NCBI GenBank assembly: GCA_003158455.1
Contig: PMJO01000336.1
Coordinates: forward strand, 5,654 to 44,560
Reading direction: 5' to 3'
DNA: 38,907 bases
Source: Myxococcales bacterium
GTDB lineage: Bacteria; Myxococcota_A; Polyangia; Fen-1088
Part shown: positions 1 through 7,712 of the stretch, in pieces
How the letters are laid out: each line of letters begins with the position of its first letter
Numbering within the stretch: position 1 is the stretch's first letter
Notes under the pieces: model-generated
The model's input: the letters and a program-made list of their open reading frames with translations, nothing else
Databases searched by the model: none
What the model was told of the DNA's origin: nothing
Position numbers and translations under genes: made by a program

Positions 1-2
1 TC

Positions 3-257
3 TACTTTCAAGTGTTGGCCAAGAACGTCTCCTACTCGGGGCTGGCGCGCCTCAAGGAGACCAAGCTCAAGACGAACGATTTCACCCCGCAGTTTTCCGT
101 CAAGCACATGCACAAGGACATGCGCCTCGCAGTCAATACAGGCGAGGGAGAGCTTCCCCTGCTCAATACCTTGCGCGGTTGTCTGGCCCGCGCCGAAGGC
201 GAGGGCATGGGCGACGATGACTTTTCCGCCCTCATTCGCCTGCTGGCCGCCAAGTGA
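3..257 (+). CDS. C-terminal part of a 6-phosphogluconate / 3-hydroxyisobutyrate dehydrogenase-family enzyme (5' end outside window)
   Basis: The frame is open from the left edge and stops with TGA at 255-257, so only about 84 C-terminal residues are present. The segment matches the all-alpha C-terminal domain of the beta-hydroxyacid dehydrogenase family (3-hydroxyisobutyrate dehydrogenase, GLYR1-like). It has an F-S-x-K-H-M-H-K-D-M-R-L-A helix followed by a GDDDFSALI-like terminus, both typical of the family. These enzymes are cytosolic and oxidise beta-hydroxyacids with NAD(P)+. The NAD-binding Rossmann domain and the catalytic Lys would lie outside the window, so the substrate cannot be judged. 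It has no evident link to the T6SS operon that follows on the other strand. Confidence 0.8.
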   Translation, partial: YFQVLAKNVSYSGLARLKETKLKTNDFTPQFSVKHMHKDMRLAVNTGEGELPLLNTLRGCLARAEGEGMGDDDFSALIRLLAAK

Positions 258-333
258 TTCGGCTGGTCCAAGTACGTTCCTACCCCCGAAGTTACGGTGG
301 CTGTCTTAGCCGGCTTCCAGGCGCAGTGCCTAC

Positions 334-444
334 ATGATGGCTCTGGACGACGATGGGCACCTGCTCTGGGTGGCGGCGGCGGCTGGGGGGAAGACCGAGA
401 CGGCGACACGGCGGCTGGAGGGGCTGAGGTACCTGCTTGACTAG
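334..444 (+). other. Short 36-codon open frame, possibly a gene remnant
   Basis: A 36-residue frame from ATG 334 to TAG 444 reads as a plausible protein tail (a D-D-D-G-H-L-L-W-V stretch followed by a Leu/Arg-rich helix). It has no convincing ribosome binding site and no recognisable family. It lies in the 233-base gap between the dehydrogenase and the convergent ketosynthase-like gene. It may be a decayed 3' end or chance; I see nothing else in the gap. Confidence 0.2.
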
Positions 445-490
445 GAAACGGATTCTTGAGTTTCTTTCTAGCACGGGCGAAGAACAGGCA

Positions 491-1567
491 TCACTCGCCA
501 ACCCGCGACAGCAGGGCCGCCGCGCGTTCTTCCCGGTCGGATGCGCAACAAACCAGGCAAGGGCCGTGCCTGCGTCCCCGGGCGAGGTCGAAGGCGGCGA
601 GGCCCAGCATCACGAGACCGAGCGCCGCGCCCGGGTCGCCCATGCAGTCGGCCGGGTGCTCGACACGGAAGTCGTCGCCAAACCTATCGGCGGAGCGGAT
701 CTGGGCAACCCCCCACTCTCTCGCCCAGAAGCTCTCTCCATTCAGTCCCGCATAGACGCACTCGATGCGGTCCGCTGGGCCGTCCATCGGCACGGCATCG
801 AACAGCGCGCGAAAAGCGGCGGTCAATCCTTCACCGCGATGAGGCTCTTGGCTGTAGAGGTGTCCCGGCTCACGGCCGCGACCGATGCCGCTGATCTGCG
901 CCACGCACTCGCTCTTCTGTCTGCGGCCAGCCCCTGCGGCGGCGACCAGAACGAAGGCCGCTCCCTCCCCGGGAACGAAGCCATCCGGAATTGTGCCTGT
1001 CTTCAGCCGGCCTTCGCGGTCGAGCGTTTCGAGAAGGCCCGCGTCGAGATAGCTGTCGACCGCACCGACCAGAACCGACTCGGCTTCGCACCGATCGATC
1101 ATGGTGAGCGCGTCGCCGAGAGCCACCAGACCGGCAGCGCGACCGATGGGGTATGTCCTACTGTGGGACAGGTCGAGCCTCCGACCTGCCTGGGTCGACA
1201 AGATCTCGATCAGTTCCTCCCCGACCGAATGCCGAGCTTCGGTCCTTGGCTCCGCAATTCCCAGCAGCAACGGCACCGGTTGCTCTGGCAATGCGGCGAG
1301 GACCTCTACCAGCGCCGGGCCACCCAGCCGAGCCAGCCGCTCGTGACGAGGCGAAAACCGCCGGTCTTCCAGTGCCTCGATCAGTGGTGGCAGTTGTTCA
1401 TCGTCAGCAAGACCCATGACCAAGGGGGCGCCGAACCGGTCAGAGAGGTACGATTCGGAGAGTCGACCAATCCCGGCCCTCACCGAAGCGGCTGTCTGCG
1501 GCGCTGACAGCCCAACCGGGGTGACCATCCCGATGGATCGAATTTCGGCAGGTGAGCGAAGGGGCAT
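491..1567 (-). CDS. Ketosynthase (thiolase-fold)-like protein, active-site Cys missing; last gene of the T6SS accessory operon
   Basis: This 358-residue protein resembles the beta-ketoacyl-ACP synthase fold. It starts with an I-G-M-V-T-P-V-G-like strand, has the V-G-A-V-D-S-Y-L-D segment near residues 167-174 and the G-F-V-P-G-E-G-A-A segment near 196-204. Where real ketosynthases carry the nucleophilic Cys (A-C-S/G), this one reads Y-P-I-G-R-A-A-G around 139-146. The first catalytic His (usually in H-G-T) is also not apparent, and only an E-H-P-A-D near the C-terminus resembles the second. It is therefore unlikely to condense acyl chains. Degenerate ketosynthase-like proteins are known next to DUF4150 and DUF2169 genes in T6SS clusters; their role is not established. 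The frame is open upstream to 1699, but that would overlap the DUF4150 gene, so ATG 1567 is preferred although no strong Shine-Dalgarno is visible. Confidence 0.75.
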   Translation of the reverse strand: MPLRSPAEIRSIGMVTPVGLSAPQTAASVRAGIGRLSESYLSDRFGAPLVMGLADDEQLPPLIEALEDRRFSPRHERLARLGGPALVEVLAALPEQPVPLLLGIAEPRTEARHSVGEELIEILSTQAGRRLDLSHSRTYPIGRAAGLVALGDALTMIDRCEAESVLVGAVDSYLDAGLLETLDREGRLKTGTIPDGFVPGEGAAFVLVAAAGAGRRQKSECVAQISGIGRGREPGHLYSQEPHRGEGLTAAFRALFDAVPMDGPADRIECVYAGLNGESFWAREWGVAQIRSADRFGDDFRVEHPADCMGDPGAALGLVMLGLAAFDLARGRRHGPCLVCCASDREERAAALLSRVGE

Positions 1568-1622
1568 GGGCAGTGCTGGCTCAGTGGGCCGGCAAGGTTT
1601 CGACTGTAGCCGAAGACTTCCA

Positions 1623-2003
1623 TCAGCCCATGGTGTTCTTCTTGTTGTGGAAGAGTGGATCGGCCAGGCGGCAGACGTTCTTGCCCTCGAATTTGACATC
1701 GAAGGAATACATCATGAATTCGGCCTCTCCTTTGATGGTTCCGCTGACCACGCCGCCCGCGCTGCCAGCCTCGTCGCCGCTGGTCATGATGTACTTCGCA
1801 TCCTTGACCATCGGCATGCTGCCGTCAGTGGTGACCGTGGGCGGTCCCGCAGTGGTGTCGGCCGCCTTGCCCATGTTGGGATAGGGGATCGGCACCGGGC
1901 CGCCCGGCGTGGGGGTGTTGCACACGTCGGGAAACACCGTGCTCATCCCGCTGCTGCCCTGGTGGACAACTCCTCGCCCATTTACAAAGACTGTACACGG
2001 CAT
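1623..2003 (-). CDS. DUF4150 PAAR-like T6SS spike-tip protein
   Basis: The 126-residue protein is typical of the DUF4150 family. It has an N-terminal V-F-V-N-G-R-G-V-V-H-Q strand, then T-P-T-P-G-G-P-V-P-I-P-Y-P-N near residues 30-43, and a C-terminal V-C-R-L-A-D-P-L-F-H-N segment. Such proteins resemble PAAR proteins and are thought to cap the VgrG trimer, sharpening the spike and carrying effectors. A textbook Shine-Dalgarno (AAGGAGGTG, about 2011-2020) lies seven bases upstream of ATG 2003, inside the end of the DUF2169 gene, so translation is probably coupled. The short intergenic distances point to one transcript with TIGR02270, DUF2169 and the ketosynthase-like gene. Confidence 0.92.
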   Translation of the reverse strand: MPCTVFVNGRGVVHQGSSGMSTVFPDVCNTPTPGGPVPIPYPNMGKAADTTAGPPTVTTDGSMPMVKDAKYIMTSGDEAGSAGGVVSGTIKGEAEFMMYSFDVKFEGKNVCRLADPLFHNKKNTMG

Positions 2004-2005
2004 CG

Positions 2006-3004
2006 CTATGCACCTCCTTCAATAGTGACGCTCTGGATCTTCAATGCCCGCTTGTCGCAAGCCAAGGCCGCGCGCCAGGTGAGACACAACCGCCGCTCAT
2101 CCGGCTCGATAAGGACGGTCTCCATCTGCACCGGAGGCGTCTCGCGTCGCCCTGCGATCGTCACCTTCACAGATGGATTCGCCTTCGGAATCGGGAGCCG
2201 CAACGTGCCCTCCGGACTGAGACCAGCGATAGTCAGGGGCTCACCACCAACCAGGAATGGGTCGAACACCAGATCCGGGGTCGCGGCATTGTCAAAGCGG
2301 CAGTCGAAGTCTTTCGGCAGGTAGGGCGCGCGGTCCTTCTGCCAATTCTGGTCGTAGGTGCCGGCGTACGTGCGGCGTGGCTGCCATGACGGCGCGACGA
2401 ACCCGAACCCCGCTGGCGGTGGCTGGTCGCCGAAGCCCTTGAGCAGACGGCGGGGATCTTCAAGGTTGGGAACCTTGCACGTGCCGGCCTCACCTAGCGA
2501 ACGGCGGCCACGGAATCCGGTCCCGACCGGGTTCCGTTCCTCGGCCGACACGCGGCCCTTGCCGTCGTCGTGTCGGCCGCCAAAGGAACGTTCGTACACC
2601 AGCGGCATCTCGGCAAAGGGCTCCGGGTGGGTGAACCCGCCCATTACCGTGCGCCACGTGCGATCACCGATCACCCGCACAACCTTCTGTCGTCCTGCCA
2701 CGTTCAGCGCGACCAGCATTTCTGGCACCGGCCGTCCCCCTGGTGGGTATGCGTGGCCCAGCAGGACCACGTCTGTGCCGCGCTTGCCGACGTGTATTTC
2801 AGAAGCGTATTTCAGGCTGGACGCGGCTGGATCCCCCCAATAGACGTCTCCGGCTACCGGAGGCAACTGCTGCTCCGCCGGTTTCGGGTTGGGGGCAAGA
2901 TCGAAGGTGCCCCTTACCACCACGTACAGCGTTTCGACTCCAGTCTCGTCCGCCAGCACGCTCACCAGTGGAACGAATGGGCTCTTGTTTGCGACTTGCA
3001 GCAA
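2006..3004 (-). CDS. DUF2169 family protein, T6SS effector adaptor/chaperone-like
   Basis: The 332-residue protein begins with the family pattern (V-A-N-K-S-P-F near residue 5, then V-V-V-R-G-T-F-D-L) and continues with G-D-V-Y-W-G-D-P, P-E-M-L-V-A-L-N-V and F-T-H-P-E-P-F-A-E-M-P-L-V-Y-E-R-S-F-G-G, all DUF2169 hallmarks. DUF2169 proteins are cytosolic and are encoded next to PAAR/DUF4150 or VgrG genes, where members act as adaptors for spike loading (known of the family). The start is TTG 3004, chosen because a GGAGG Shine-Dalgarno lies just upstream, within the TIGR02270 stop region. The stop is two bases before the DUF4150 start, so the genes are tightly coupled. Confidence 0.93.
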   Translation of the reverse strand: MLQVANKSPFVPLVSVLADETGVETLYVVVRGTFDLAPNPKPAEQQLPPVAGDVYWGDPAASSLKYASEIHVGKRGTDVVLLGHAYPPGGRPVPEMLVALNVAGRQKVVRVIGDRTWRTVMGGFTHPEPFAEMPLVYERSFGGRHDDGKGRVSAEERNPVGTGFRGRRSLGEAGTCKVPNLEDPRRLLKGFGDQPPPAGFGFVAPSWQPRRTYAGTYDQNWQKDRAPYLPKDFDCRFDNAATPDLVFDPFLVGGEPLTIAGLSPEGTLRLPIPKANPSVKVTIAGRRETPPVQMETVLIEPDERRLCLTWRAALACDKRALKIQSVTIEGGA

Positions 3005-3012
3005 GTGCCCTC

Positions 3013-4371
3013 CTACCGGCGTTCCGACAGCGCCATCCCGCGCGCAAACGGTCCCGAGAACGCCTCGCGTGGCAACCCCGCAAACGCCGCCATCTGCCGC
3101 CGCTGCGTGGGTGCGAAGGCGCGGGTCTGTACCTGAACTCGACCTTCGGTGCGAATCGCCATTTCCACAGCCGTGGCGTGCCGCCGGCGCATTGGCCCGT
3201 TCACCAACGTGCCGTAGAGGAGATCGAAGCTGGCCGGGCGACCGCCCATGTAGCGACTGTCACCGTCGAAGTGAGAGCGCTGCTGACTCCACCATCGGAT
3301 GACCCCGCTGACATCCGGTGTCGGAAGAAGCTCCTCGGACCGCGGTTCGAGGTCGGCATCCAGGTCCTCCTGTTCGAAGGCGATCGGTTCGTCGGCCTCG
3401 GGGACTGGAGGCGCGACCAGGCCCGCTGCTCTGAGGTCGAGCCCGGTGATGGCGCAAAAGGCCTCCGCCGCGAGCTTCACGTGGCGGTCCTGGGCCAGCA
3501 GCTCGACACACGCGTCGGCGCCCGACCTTCGGCCCCCGAAGCCGAGCGCCCAAATGGCATCCCGCTGCAACCCCTCGGTGGCAAGCGCAGCGAGAACGAT
3601 CTTGTGATCGCGTTCCGATCCCAACATCGCCGCCAGCAGACGCATAGCCGCGCTTCCCCGAATTTGCGCAGCCGCAAGATCGCAACAGAGCGCCCATGTC
3701 CCGGGAAAGCCGGCGACCAGGCCAGTCTCGACCGCCACGTCGCGCGCGGTCCGATCTTTCAGGTTGAGGGCGCGGGCGAGCCACTCGCGCTGTACTGGAG
3801 CGGGGGCGAAGCGCAGCAGGCGAGCCGCGGCCCGCTGGAGATCGGCGCTGGCACTGGCAAGGAGATTGCCAAAGTCCGGCGACACAAGAACCCCCCGGAA
3901 AGCACATGCGTCGAAGAACGCCGCGCGCACCGACGGGGACGCGGCCTTGACCGACGCCGCGAGGGCAAGGTGGACTCGGGCGTCTTCGACCAGCTCCAAT
4001 CCCCGCCGCAGTGCCGCGAGCTTCGTGTCCGACGCACGCAACAACGCCGAGGTGAAGGCCTCCGCCCCCGCCACTGTGCCGCCGGAGAGCAGGGCATAGG
4101 CCGACGCCGCGATTTGGGAACAGTCTTCCCCGTCGAGCGCCGGAGCCAGAACGCGATCCACCGCGGCGCCCCCCGCGACACACAGGCCGTCCAACGCGCC
4201 CATGAGCCGCTCCTCGATCCAGGTCTCGACCTGGGCAAGCGTGCGGTCATGCGCCTCCAGGGCGGCATCCCGACGGCGCCACAGGAACTCAGCTTCGTCG
4301 AAACTCTCCTCGACGATATCCCAGAAAACCAGCGCTGCCGGCGGAGGTGTCACGACTGCCAAGCCCGACAT
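3013..4371 (-). CDS. TIGR02270 family protein, T6SS-associated alpha-helical repeat protein
   Basis: This 452-residue, Ala/Leu-rich, almost entirely helical protein has HEAT-like repetition. It matches the TIGR02270 family: an N-terminal W-D-I-V-E-E-S-F-D-E-A-E-F-L-W segment (about 17-31), repeated A-x-x-x-L helices, and a W-A-L-G-F-G-G-R-x-S-G-A-D-A motif. These proteins co-occur with DUF2169 and DUF4150 genes in T6SS loci; the biochemical role is unknown. ATG 4371 is the preferred start because its A is also the last base of the upstream gene's stop codon (TGATG), a translational-coupling arrangement. Extending the frame upstream to 4491 would bury the DUF6484-like gene and gives non-protein-like sequence. 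Confidence 0.85.
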   Translation of the reverse strand: MSGLAVVTPPPAALVFWDIVEESFDEAEFLWRRRDAALEAHDRTLAQVETWIEERLMGALDGLCVAGGAAVDRVLAPALDGEDCSQIAASAYALLSGGTVAGAEAFTSALLRASDTKLAALRRGLELVEDARVHLALAASVKAASPSVRAAFFDACAFRGVLVSPDFGNLLASASADLQRAAARLLRFAPAPVQREWLARALNLKDRTARDVAVETGLVAGFPGTWALCCDLAAAQIRGSAAMRLLAAMLGSERDHKIVLAALATEGLQRDAIWALGFGGRRSGADACVELLAQDRHVKLAAEAFCAITGLDLRAAGLVAPPVPEADEPIAFEQEDLDADLEPRSEELLPTPDVSGVIRWWSQQRSHFDGDSRYMGGRPASFDLLYGTLVNGPMRRRHATAVEMAIRTEGRVQVQTRAFAPTQRRQMAAFAGLPREAFSGPFARGMALSERR

Positions 4372-4646
4372 CAATTCACCCGTACCTGACCACCCTTGAT
4401 CCGATTCGTGCCAGTCGAATGGCTCTCGACCTGCGTGCCCTTGATGATCACCTTCCCGTTCCTGCGCAGGGTGATCGATGCCTTGCCACACTGGATCACG
4501 ACCTCGTCCCTGGCGCCGATGCGCAGCCGCGAGCCGTCGATTTCGGCCTCGAAGACTATGCCCGCCGGCGGGACCAGGCCTTTCCGCTCATCGGCACGGC
4601 GAGCATCGGGTAAGGGCAAAGCCGCCACTGTCATTCGCCTTCGCAT
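4371..4646 (-). CDS. DUF6484-like small T6SS protein, first gene of the minus-strand operon
   Basis: The 91-residue protein has an N-terminal variable part and a C-terminal beta-rich module (about residues 38-91) of the type found in DUF6484 and VgrG-tail proteins. Motifs are I-x-C-G-K-A-S-I-T-L-R, G-K-V-I-I-K-G-T, and a terminal T-N-R-I-K-G-G-Q-V. Such short proteins are encoded beside DUF2169/DUF4150 genes and are thought to contribute beta-prism-like structure to the spike or bind cargo; this is inference. Met 1 (4646) and Met 5 (4634) are both possible starts. The stop overlaps the TIGR02270 start by one base. Confidence 0.75.
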   Translation of the reverse strand: MRRRMTVAALPLPDARRADERKGLVPPAGIVFEAEIDGSRLRIGARDEVVIQCGKASITLRRNGKVIIKGTQVESHSTGTNRIKGGQVRVN

Positions 4647-5032
4647 GCCCGAGATTCTTCCAGGCCCGGCCTGATTTGTCCATTGGATGATGGGTTGGAT
4701 CAGAAACCGCTGGGCTCGTCCGGAATCGGTCTTCAGAGCGTCCGTCGACGAGACTTTTCGTAGGTCAGCTCGGCGCCGAGGTCTCGGTCGCCGATGGCAC
4801 GACTACCAGGGAGTCCAGCAGGGCGCGCCATGGCATCCTGGAGTAGAGAAACCTTCTCCGAGAGTGCCTGCGTCGACAGCAGGTCCAGCGACGAGGCGTT
4901 CTCTCCGCGCAAGATCAACTCCTGCTTCGGTCGTCCACCTATTTCCCGCGTCGGACCTCCGTGGTAGCCTCCCGACTCTCTGATGCAGGATCTGTACTCC
5001 GATCTTCCGTTGCACAAGACTAGGGGCAAGCG
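4647..5032. other. Divergent intergenic region with a possible decayed minus-strand frame
   Basis: The 386 bases separate the minus-strand T6SS operon from the plus-strand transglutaminase gene and should hold both promoters, but I cannot point to convincing -35/-10 pairs. A minus-strand frame ending at 4733 reads as natural protein over roughly 4733-4960 (Glu/Lys/Leu-rich, for example K-Q-E-L-I-L-R-G-E-N). It has no good start codon, and upstream it only runs antisense to the next gene. It may be a remnant of an operon gene. Confidence 0.3.
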
Positions 5033-6355
5033 ATGGAAATAGGCGAACCTGCCGACGTGCCCGAGGGCGAGAGCGAAACTATGCTCAGCAGGAATAGGAC
5101 GGTCTCGGGTAGGATTGTCTCCCTGACTTTCCGCTCCGACCATGCTGATGGGGATGTCAAACGCCTGCACCCATCGCCCGGCGGGTATATGGATGCCACC
5201 GAAGACTTCACGAAGCCTGAATGGGAGGCGGGAGTGAAGTCGGACCCCATCTCCCACACCAAGAACCACCACATCCACGTCGACATAGGTGTCCGCTTTA
5301 CCGTGACACCGGAGAACGAGACCGCAAGTCTGACGATGATACGAGGCGATTCCACGGACGGTGACCATTTCGTGTTCAAGTTTCCCGTCAGCCGCAGCGT
5401 GAGCAATCAGAGTGTGCCGTTTCCTAACCTGGTGTCCAAAGGCACCCTACCCAACATGGTGACCGCAGTCACCGGCAGCATCCACTGGACCGCAACAATC
5501 GACGGACAAACCGTAGATCTCGGAAACACCGGCCCCCACAAAGTGTACGTTACACTTGAAAAACCCGACGGGAAAATGTTGTGCCCCGAGGACAACAAAT
5601 TCGCGGAAACCGGCCCTCTCCAAGACGTGACCGAGTCCCGCTTGCTCTGGGCCGTAGAGGCGGCAGAAGGCACGGGCACGTCGAGCGAGAAGGAATGCGT
5701 CGATGCAATCTTCTTGGCTCTCAAGCGGAATGGTGTTGGCTACACACTAGGGCGCCGATGGGTTGCCGATGTGAACACGACCGGGATGACACCGAAGCCA
5801 ACATTGCACCACTACCTCTGGGCATGTAATACCAACAACGCACAGGGAGAGTGCCACAACATTGCTGCGGCTTTTGTCCTCGCCTGCCGGATCCTTGGAG
5901 TGAAGAAGACGTTCGAGATCGGCTACATGTTTCCTTGGCCTTCGCGCGATGAGATTCATCCGACCTATCCCAAGAGCGCGCGCCGGTCGGCCGGCGGCAA
6001 GCGCGTTCTTGGCAAGTACAACGCACGCTATACCCGCGTACACTCTGGAGAAGGTCACGCCTCGGAAGCTCTGCTGTTCCTCGACGGAAGCGAAATGGCG
6101 AACAACTTTGAAGGTGTTGCACGGTACGACCAGACGGCGCTGTACGCGATTGGAGACGATGTCTTTGATCAATTCGCTCATGTGAACGATAACGCGTCGT
6201 CGTACTTTGCGATGAGAGAAAACACGGACGGGCTTCGCGCCTCCATTCTGGATATGAACCAAGGGTGGGCGAAGCTTGTGTTCTCGGGCCCCGATGAGTT
6301 CTGTGACAAGCCCTATCCTTGGAAGGACAGCCGAGACTTCAAATGGCAGGACTAG
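5033..6355 (+). CDS. Transglutaminase-fold cysteine protease-like protein, candidate T6SS effector
   Basis: The 440-residue protein has a beta-rich N-terminal half (to about residue 200) and a transglutaminase-like catalytic region in the C-terminal half. The nucleophile fits Cys274 in G-E-C-H-N-I-A-A-A-F at the start of a helix ending L-A-C-R-I-L-G-V. The His and Asp fit His342 and Asp351 in G-H-A-S-E-A-L-L-F-L-D. This Cys-His-Asp order and spacing is classical for the fold, which includes proteases, amidases and deamidases. No signal peptide is seen, as expected for a T6SS cargo. It sits divergently from the DUF2169/PAAR operon and is followed, with a 13-base overlap, by a gene for an exported protein, the usual effector/immunity arrangement. 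Target and toxicity are inferred; a housekeeping peptidase role cannot be excluded. Confidence 0.7.
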   Translation: MEIGEPADVPEGESETMLSRNRTVSGRIVSLTFRSDHADGDVKRLHPSPGGYMDATEDFTKPEWEAGVKSDPISHTKNHHIHVDIGVRFTVTPENETASLTMIRGDSTDGDHFVFKFPVSRSVSNQSVPFPNLVSKGTLPNMVTAVTGSIHWTATIDGQTVDLGNTGPHKVYVTLEKPDGKMLCPEDNKFAETGPLQDVTESRLLWAVEAAEGTGTSSEKECVDAIFLALKRNGVGYTLGRRWVADVNTTGMTPKPTLHHYLWACNTNNAQGECHNIAAAFVLACRILGVKKTFEIGYMFPWPSRDEIHPTYPKSARRSAGGKRVLGKYNARYTRVHSGEGHASEALLFLDGSEMANNFEGVARYDQTALYAIGDDVFDQFAHVNDNASSYFAMRENTDGLRASILDMNQGWAKLVFSGPDEFCDKPYPWKDSRDFKWQD

Positions 6356-7083
6356 ATAGGCCCGTCCTGTTTGCGTTCAGCGTCTTGGCGTGCAGCGCAT
6401 TGGCACCTACGGCCGAGTCCCGCACCCCTGCCAGCGCGCAACCCGCCACAACCATGAGGCAGTCAATGGCTAAACCGTTTTCCAACCAAGCCGTACAGCA
6501 ACTTCTCAATCCTCCCGAGACGTCACGGATGGCTCTCGACCAGGCCGCTCGGGGACAATTCCCGACGAGTCCCAAAGGAGCCAAGTTTGCGCTTCAGGAA
6601 GCCCGATCCTACTTGAACGGATGGCTTCGAGAGGAGTTTAGGCCGTCTTCTGAGACGACCTTCGTCGCGTTCGCGCGTGAGGCAGGGCGCTTTGATGTCA
6701 TTCGCGCTCGCTATGTCGCCAAGAAATGCGAGATCGAGGTCGCCCAGACTCAGCACATTCTTGTCTTGCGGATCCGAGGTTTGTCATCTCGGACTGGCAG
6801 TTCCGTTCTCCAGCGGATTGAAGAGGCGGCGCACAAGATATTCTTGAAGGGAGACCGGATTCATCCGAAGACTTTGGGCGCAGACGCGAAGTACGAATAT
6901 GGTGAGCAGCAAATTGCTGAGTCCGGGCCAGTCGATCCCGATTGGCCTCACTGGATCGATTCTCTGCATTGGTTTGCCGATCAGCGTGAACTGGGCTTTG
7001 TTCTCCTAAAGGCCAGCGGTGGCCCTACGCGGGCGGTGGTCAGTTTCGCAGATGAACTCAACGTCAAGTGGTTTGAGCCATAG
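6343..7083 (+). CDS. Predicted lipoprotein, candidate immunity protein for the transglutaminase-like effector
   Basis: The protein starts at ATG 6343, overlapping the upstream gene by 13 bases, and has 246 residues. Its N-terminus is a hydrophobic segment ending in a lipobox-like V-L-A-C (about residues 14-17), suggesting a lipoprotein facing the periplasm. The mature part is soluble, mixed charge, with no recognised family. An exported protein translationally coupled to a candidate toxin fits a periplasmic immunity protein, which would put the toxin's site of action in the periplasm. This rests on arrangement only. An alternative start at 6319 would hide the signal sequence and is less likely. 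Confidence 0.6.
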   Translation: MAGLDRPVLFAFSVLACSALAPTAESRTPASAQPATTMRQSMAKPFSNQAVQQLLNPPETSRMALDQAARGQFPTSPKGAKFALQEARSYLNGWLREEFRPSSETTFVAFAREAGRFDVIRARYVAKKCEIEVAQTQHILVLRIRGLSSRTGSSVLQRIEEAAHKIFLKGDRIHPKTLGADAKYEYGEQQIAESGPVDPDWPHWIDSLHWFADQRELGFVLLKASGGPTRAVVSFADELNVKWFEP

Positions 7084-7306
7084 TCGTCGTGCGCGGACGG
7101 GCGGACAGGCGGTCCAGGCACGCGCTGAACAGAGCGGCGTCCACCGCGCCGTTGACGTCCTTGACGCCGGAGTCGGCGTAGAGCGCGGCAACTGACCTGT
7201 CAGCGGCGAGGAGGACCGAGTGGCAGGTCGCCGTGAACTCCAGGGCTACATTCTGGCTGTGGAGCCACTGCCGCGAAAAGACATCCCATCGCGCTGGCCA
7301 GAAAGC

Positions 7307-7343
7307 AAAAACCCCGAACCTCTCGAAAAGATTCAGGGTTTTT
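7307..7343 (-). terminator. Intrinsic terminator downstream of the truncated tRNA-Leu
   Basis: Read on the minus strand, a 14-base arm (AAAAACCCTGAATC) pairs with GGTTCGGGGTTTTT across a 9-base loop and ends in a T tract. On the minus-strand RNA every position pairs, two of them as U-G wobbles. On the plus-strand RNA those two would be C-A mismatches, so the terminator is oriented for minus-strand transcripts. It lies five bases past the tRNA 3' end and probably belonged to that tRNA gene. Confidence 0.85.
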
Positions 7344-7348
7344 GTCCG

Positions 7349-7401
7349 TGCGAGGAGGGGGACTTGAACCCCCATGGCTGTTAACCGCTAGCACCTCAAG
7401 C
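7349..7401 (-). pseudogene. 3' fragment of tRNA-Leu(GAG), probable attachment-site scar of an integrated element
   Basis: The minus strand carries the anticodon loop TTGAGGT (anticodon GAG) with its 3' stem GCTAG, a variable arm of about 14 bases, a perfect T-arm (GGGGG, TTCAAGT, CCCCC) and the acceptor 3' strand TCCTCGC plus discriminator A at 7349. The 5' half is absent: within about 80 bases upstream there is no matching acceptor strand (GCGAGGA) or D-arm. A break at the anticodon loop with the 3' half and terminator kept is the classic outcome of tyrosine-recombinase integration into a tRNA gene. With the terminator on the low-coordinate side, the inserted element would lie to the right and the intact tRNA outside the window (inference). 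Confidence 0.8.
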
Positions 7402-7712
7402 CACGCAACCTCACTTAACCTATTGAAATCACAAAGAACAACCAAAAACACTTTTGGACGGAACCGCCATCCACACGCAACCCATCGAGATATGGCGGGT
7501 CTTCGTCTAGCACCCGTCCAAAACCGACAGCTCACGACACGTCGCCACGCCTGGGGACGCGAAGAAGCACGCCCGCGACGAACAGGACGGGGAAGATGCG
7601 CAGCGAGCTGGGCTTTGGCGTCGCGCCTCCCAGCGTACAGCCGGAGTTCCGCCGGTCGGCCCAGGTTCAGGGAACCCAGCAATATGCGTGCGCCTGGAAA
7701 CTGCCAGGCCGG

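Larger units (their letters stand above)
7084..7712. other. Gene-poor stretch holding a tRNA-Leu fragment and its terminator
   Basis: No convincing protein gene lies here. The minus strand has a protein-like patch around 7080-7260 in a frame without a sensible start, possibly relic sequence. The notable content is the truncated tRNA-Leu(GAG) 3' end and the terminator next to it, listed separately. Bases 7402-7712 show nothing I can name. Confidence 0.5.

Noticed and set aside
437-1507. Long plus-strand ORF of 356 codons
   Set aside because: It is antisense to the ketosynthase-like gene; the translation is Arg/Pro/Ser-rich without family features.
2743-4389. Plus-strand ORF of 548 codons
   Set aside because: Mirror frame of the TIGR02270 and DUF2169 genes; high GC keeps antisense frames open.
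7349-7480. A complete tRNA-Leu with an unusual D-arm
   Set aside because: No acceptor 5' strand GCGAGGA or D-arm occurs upstream on the minus strand; only the 3' half is present.
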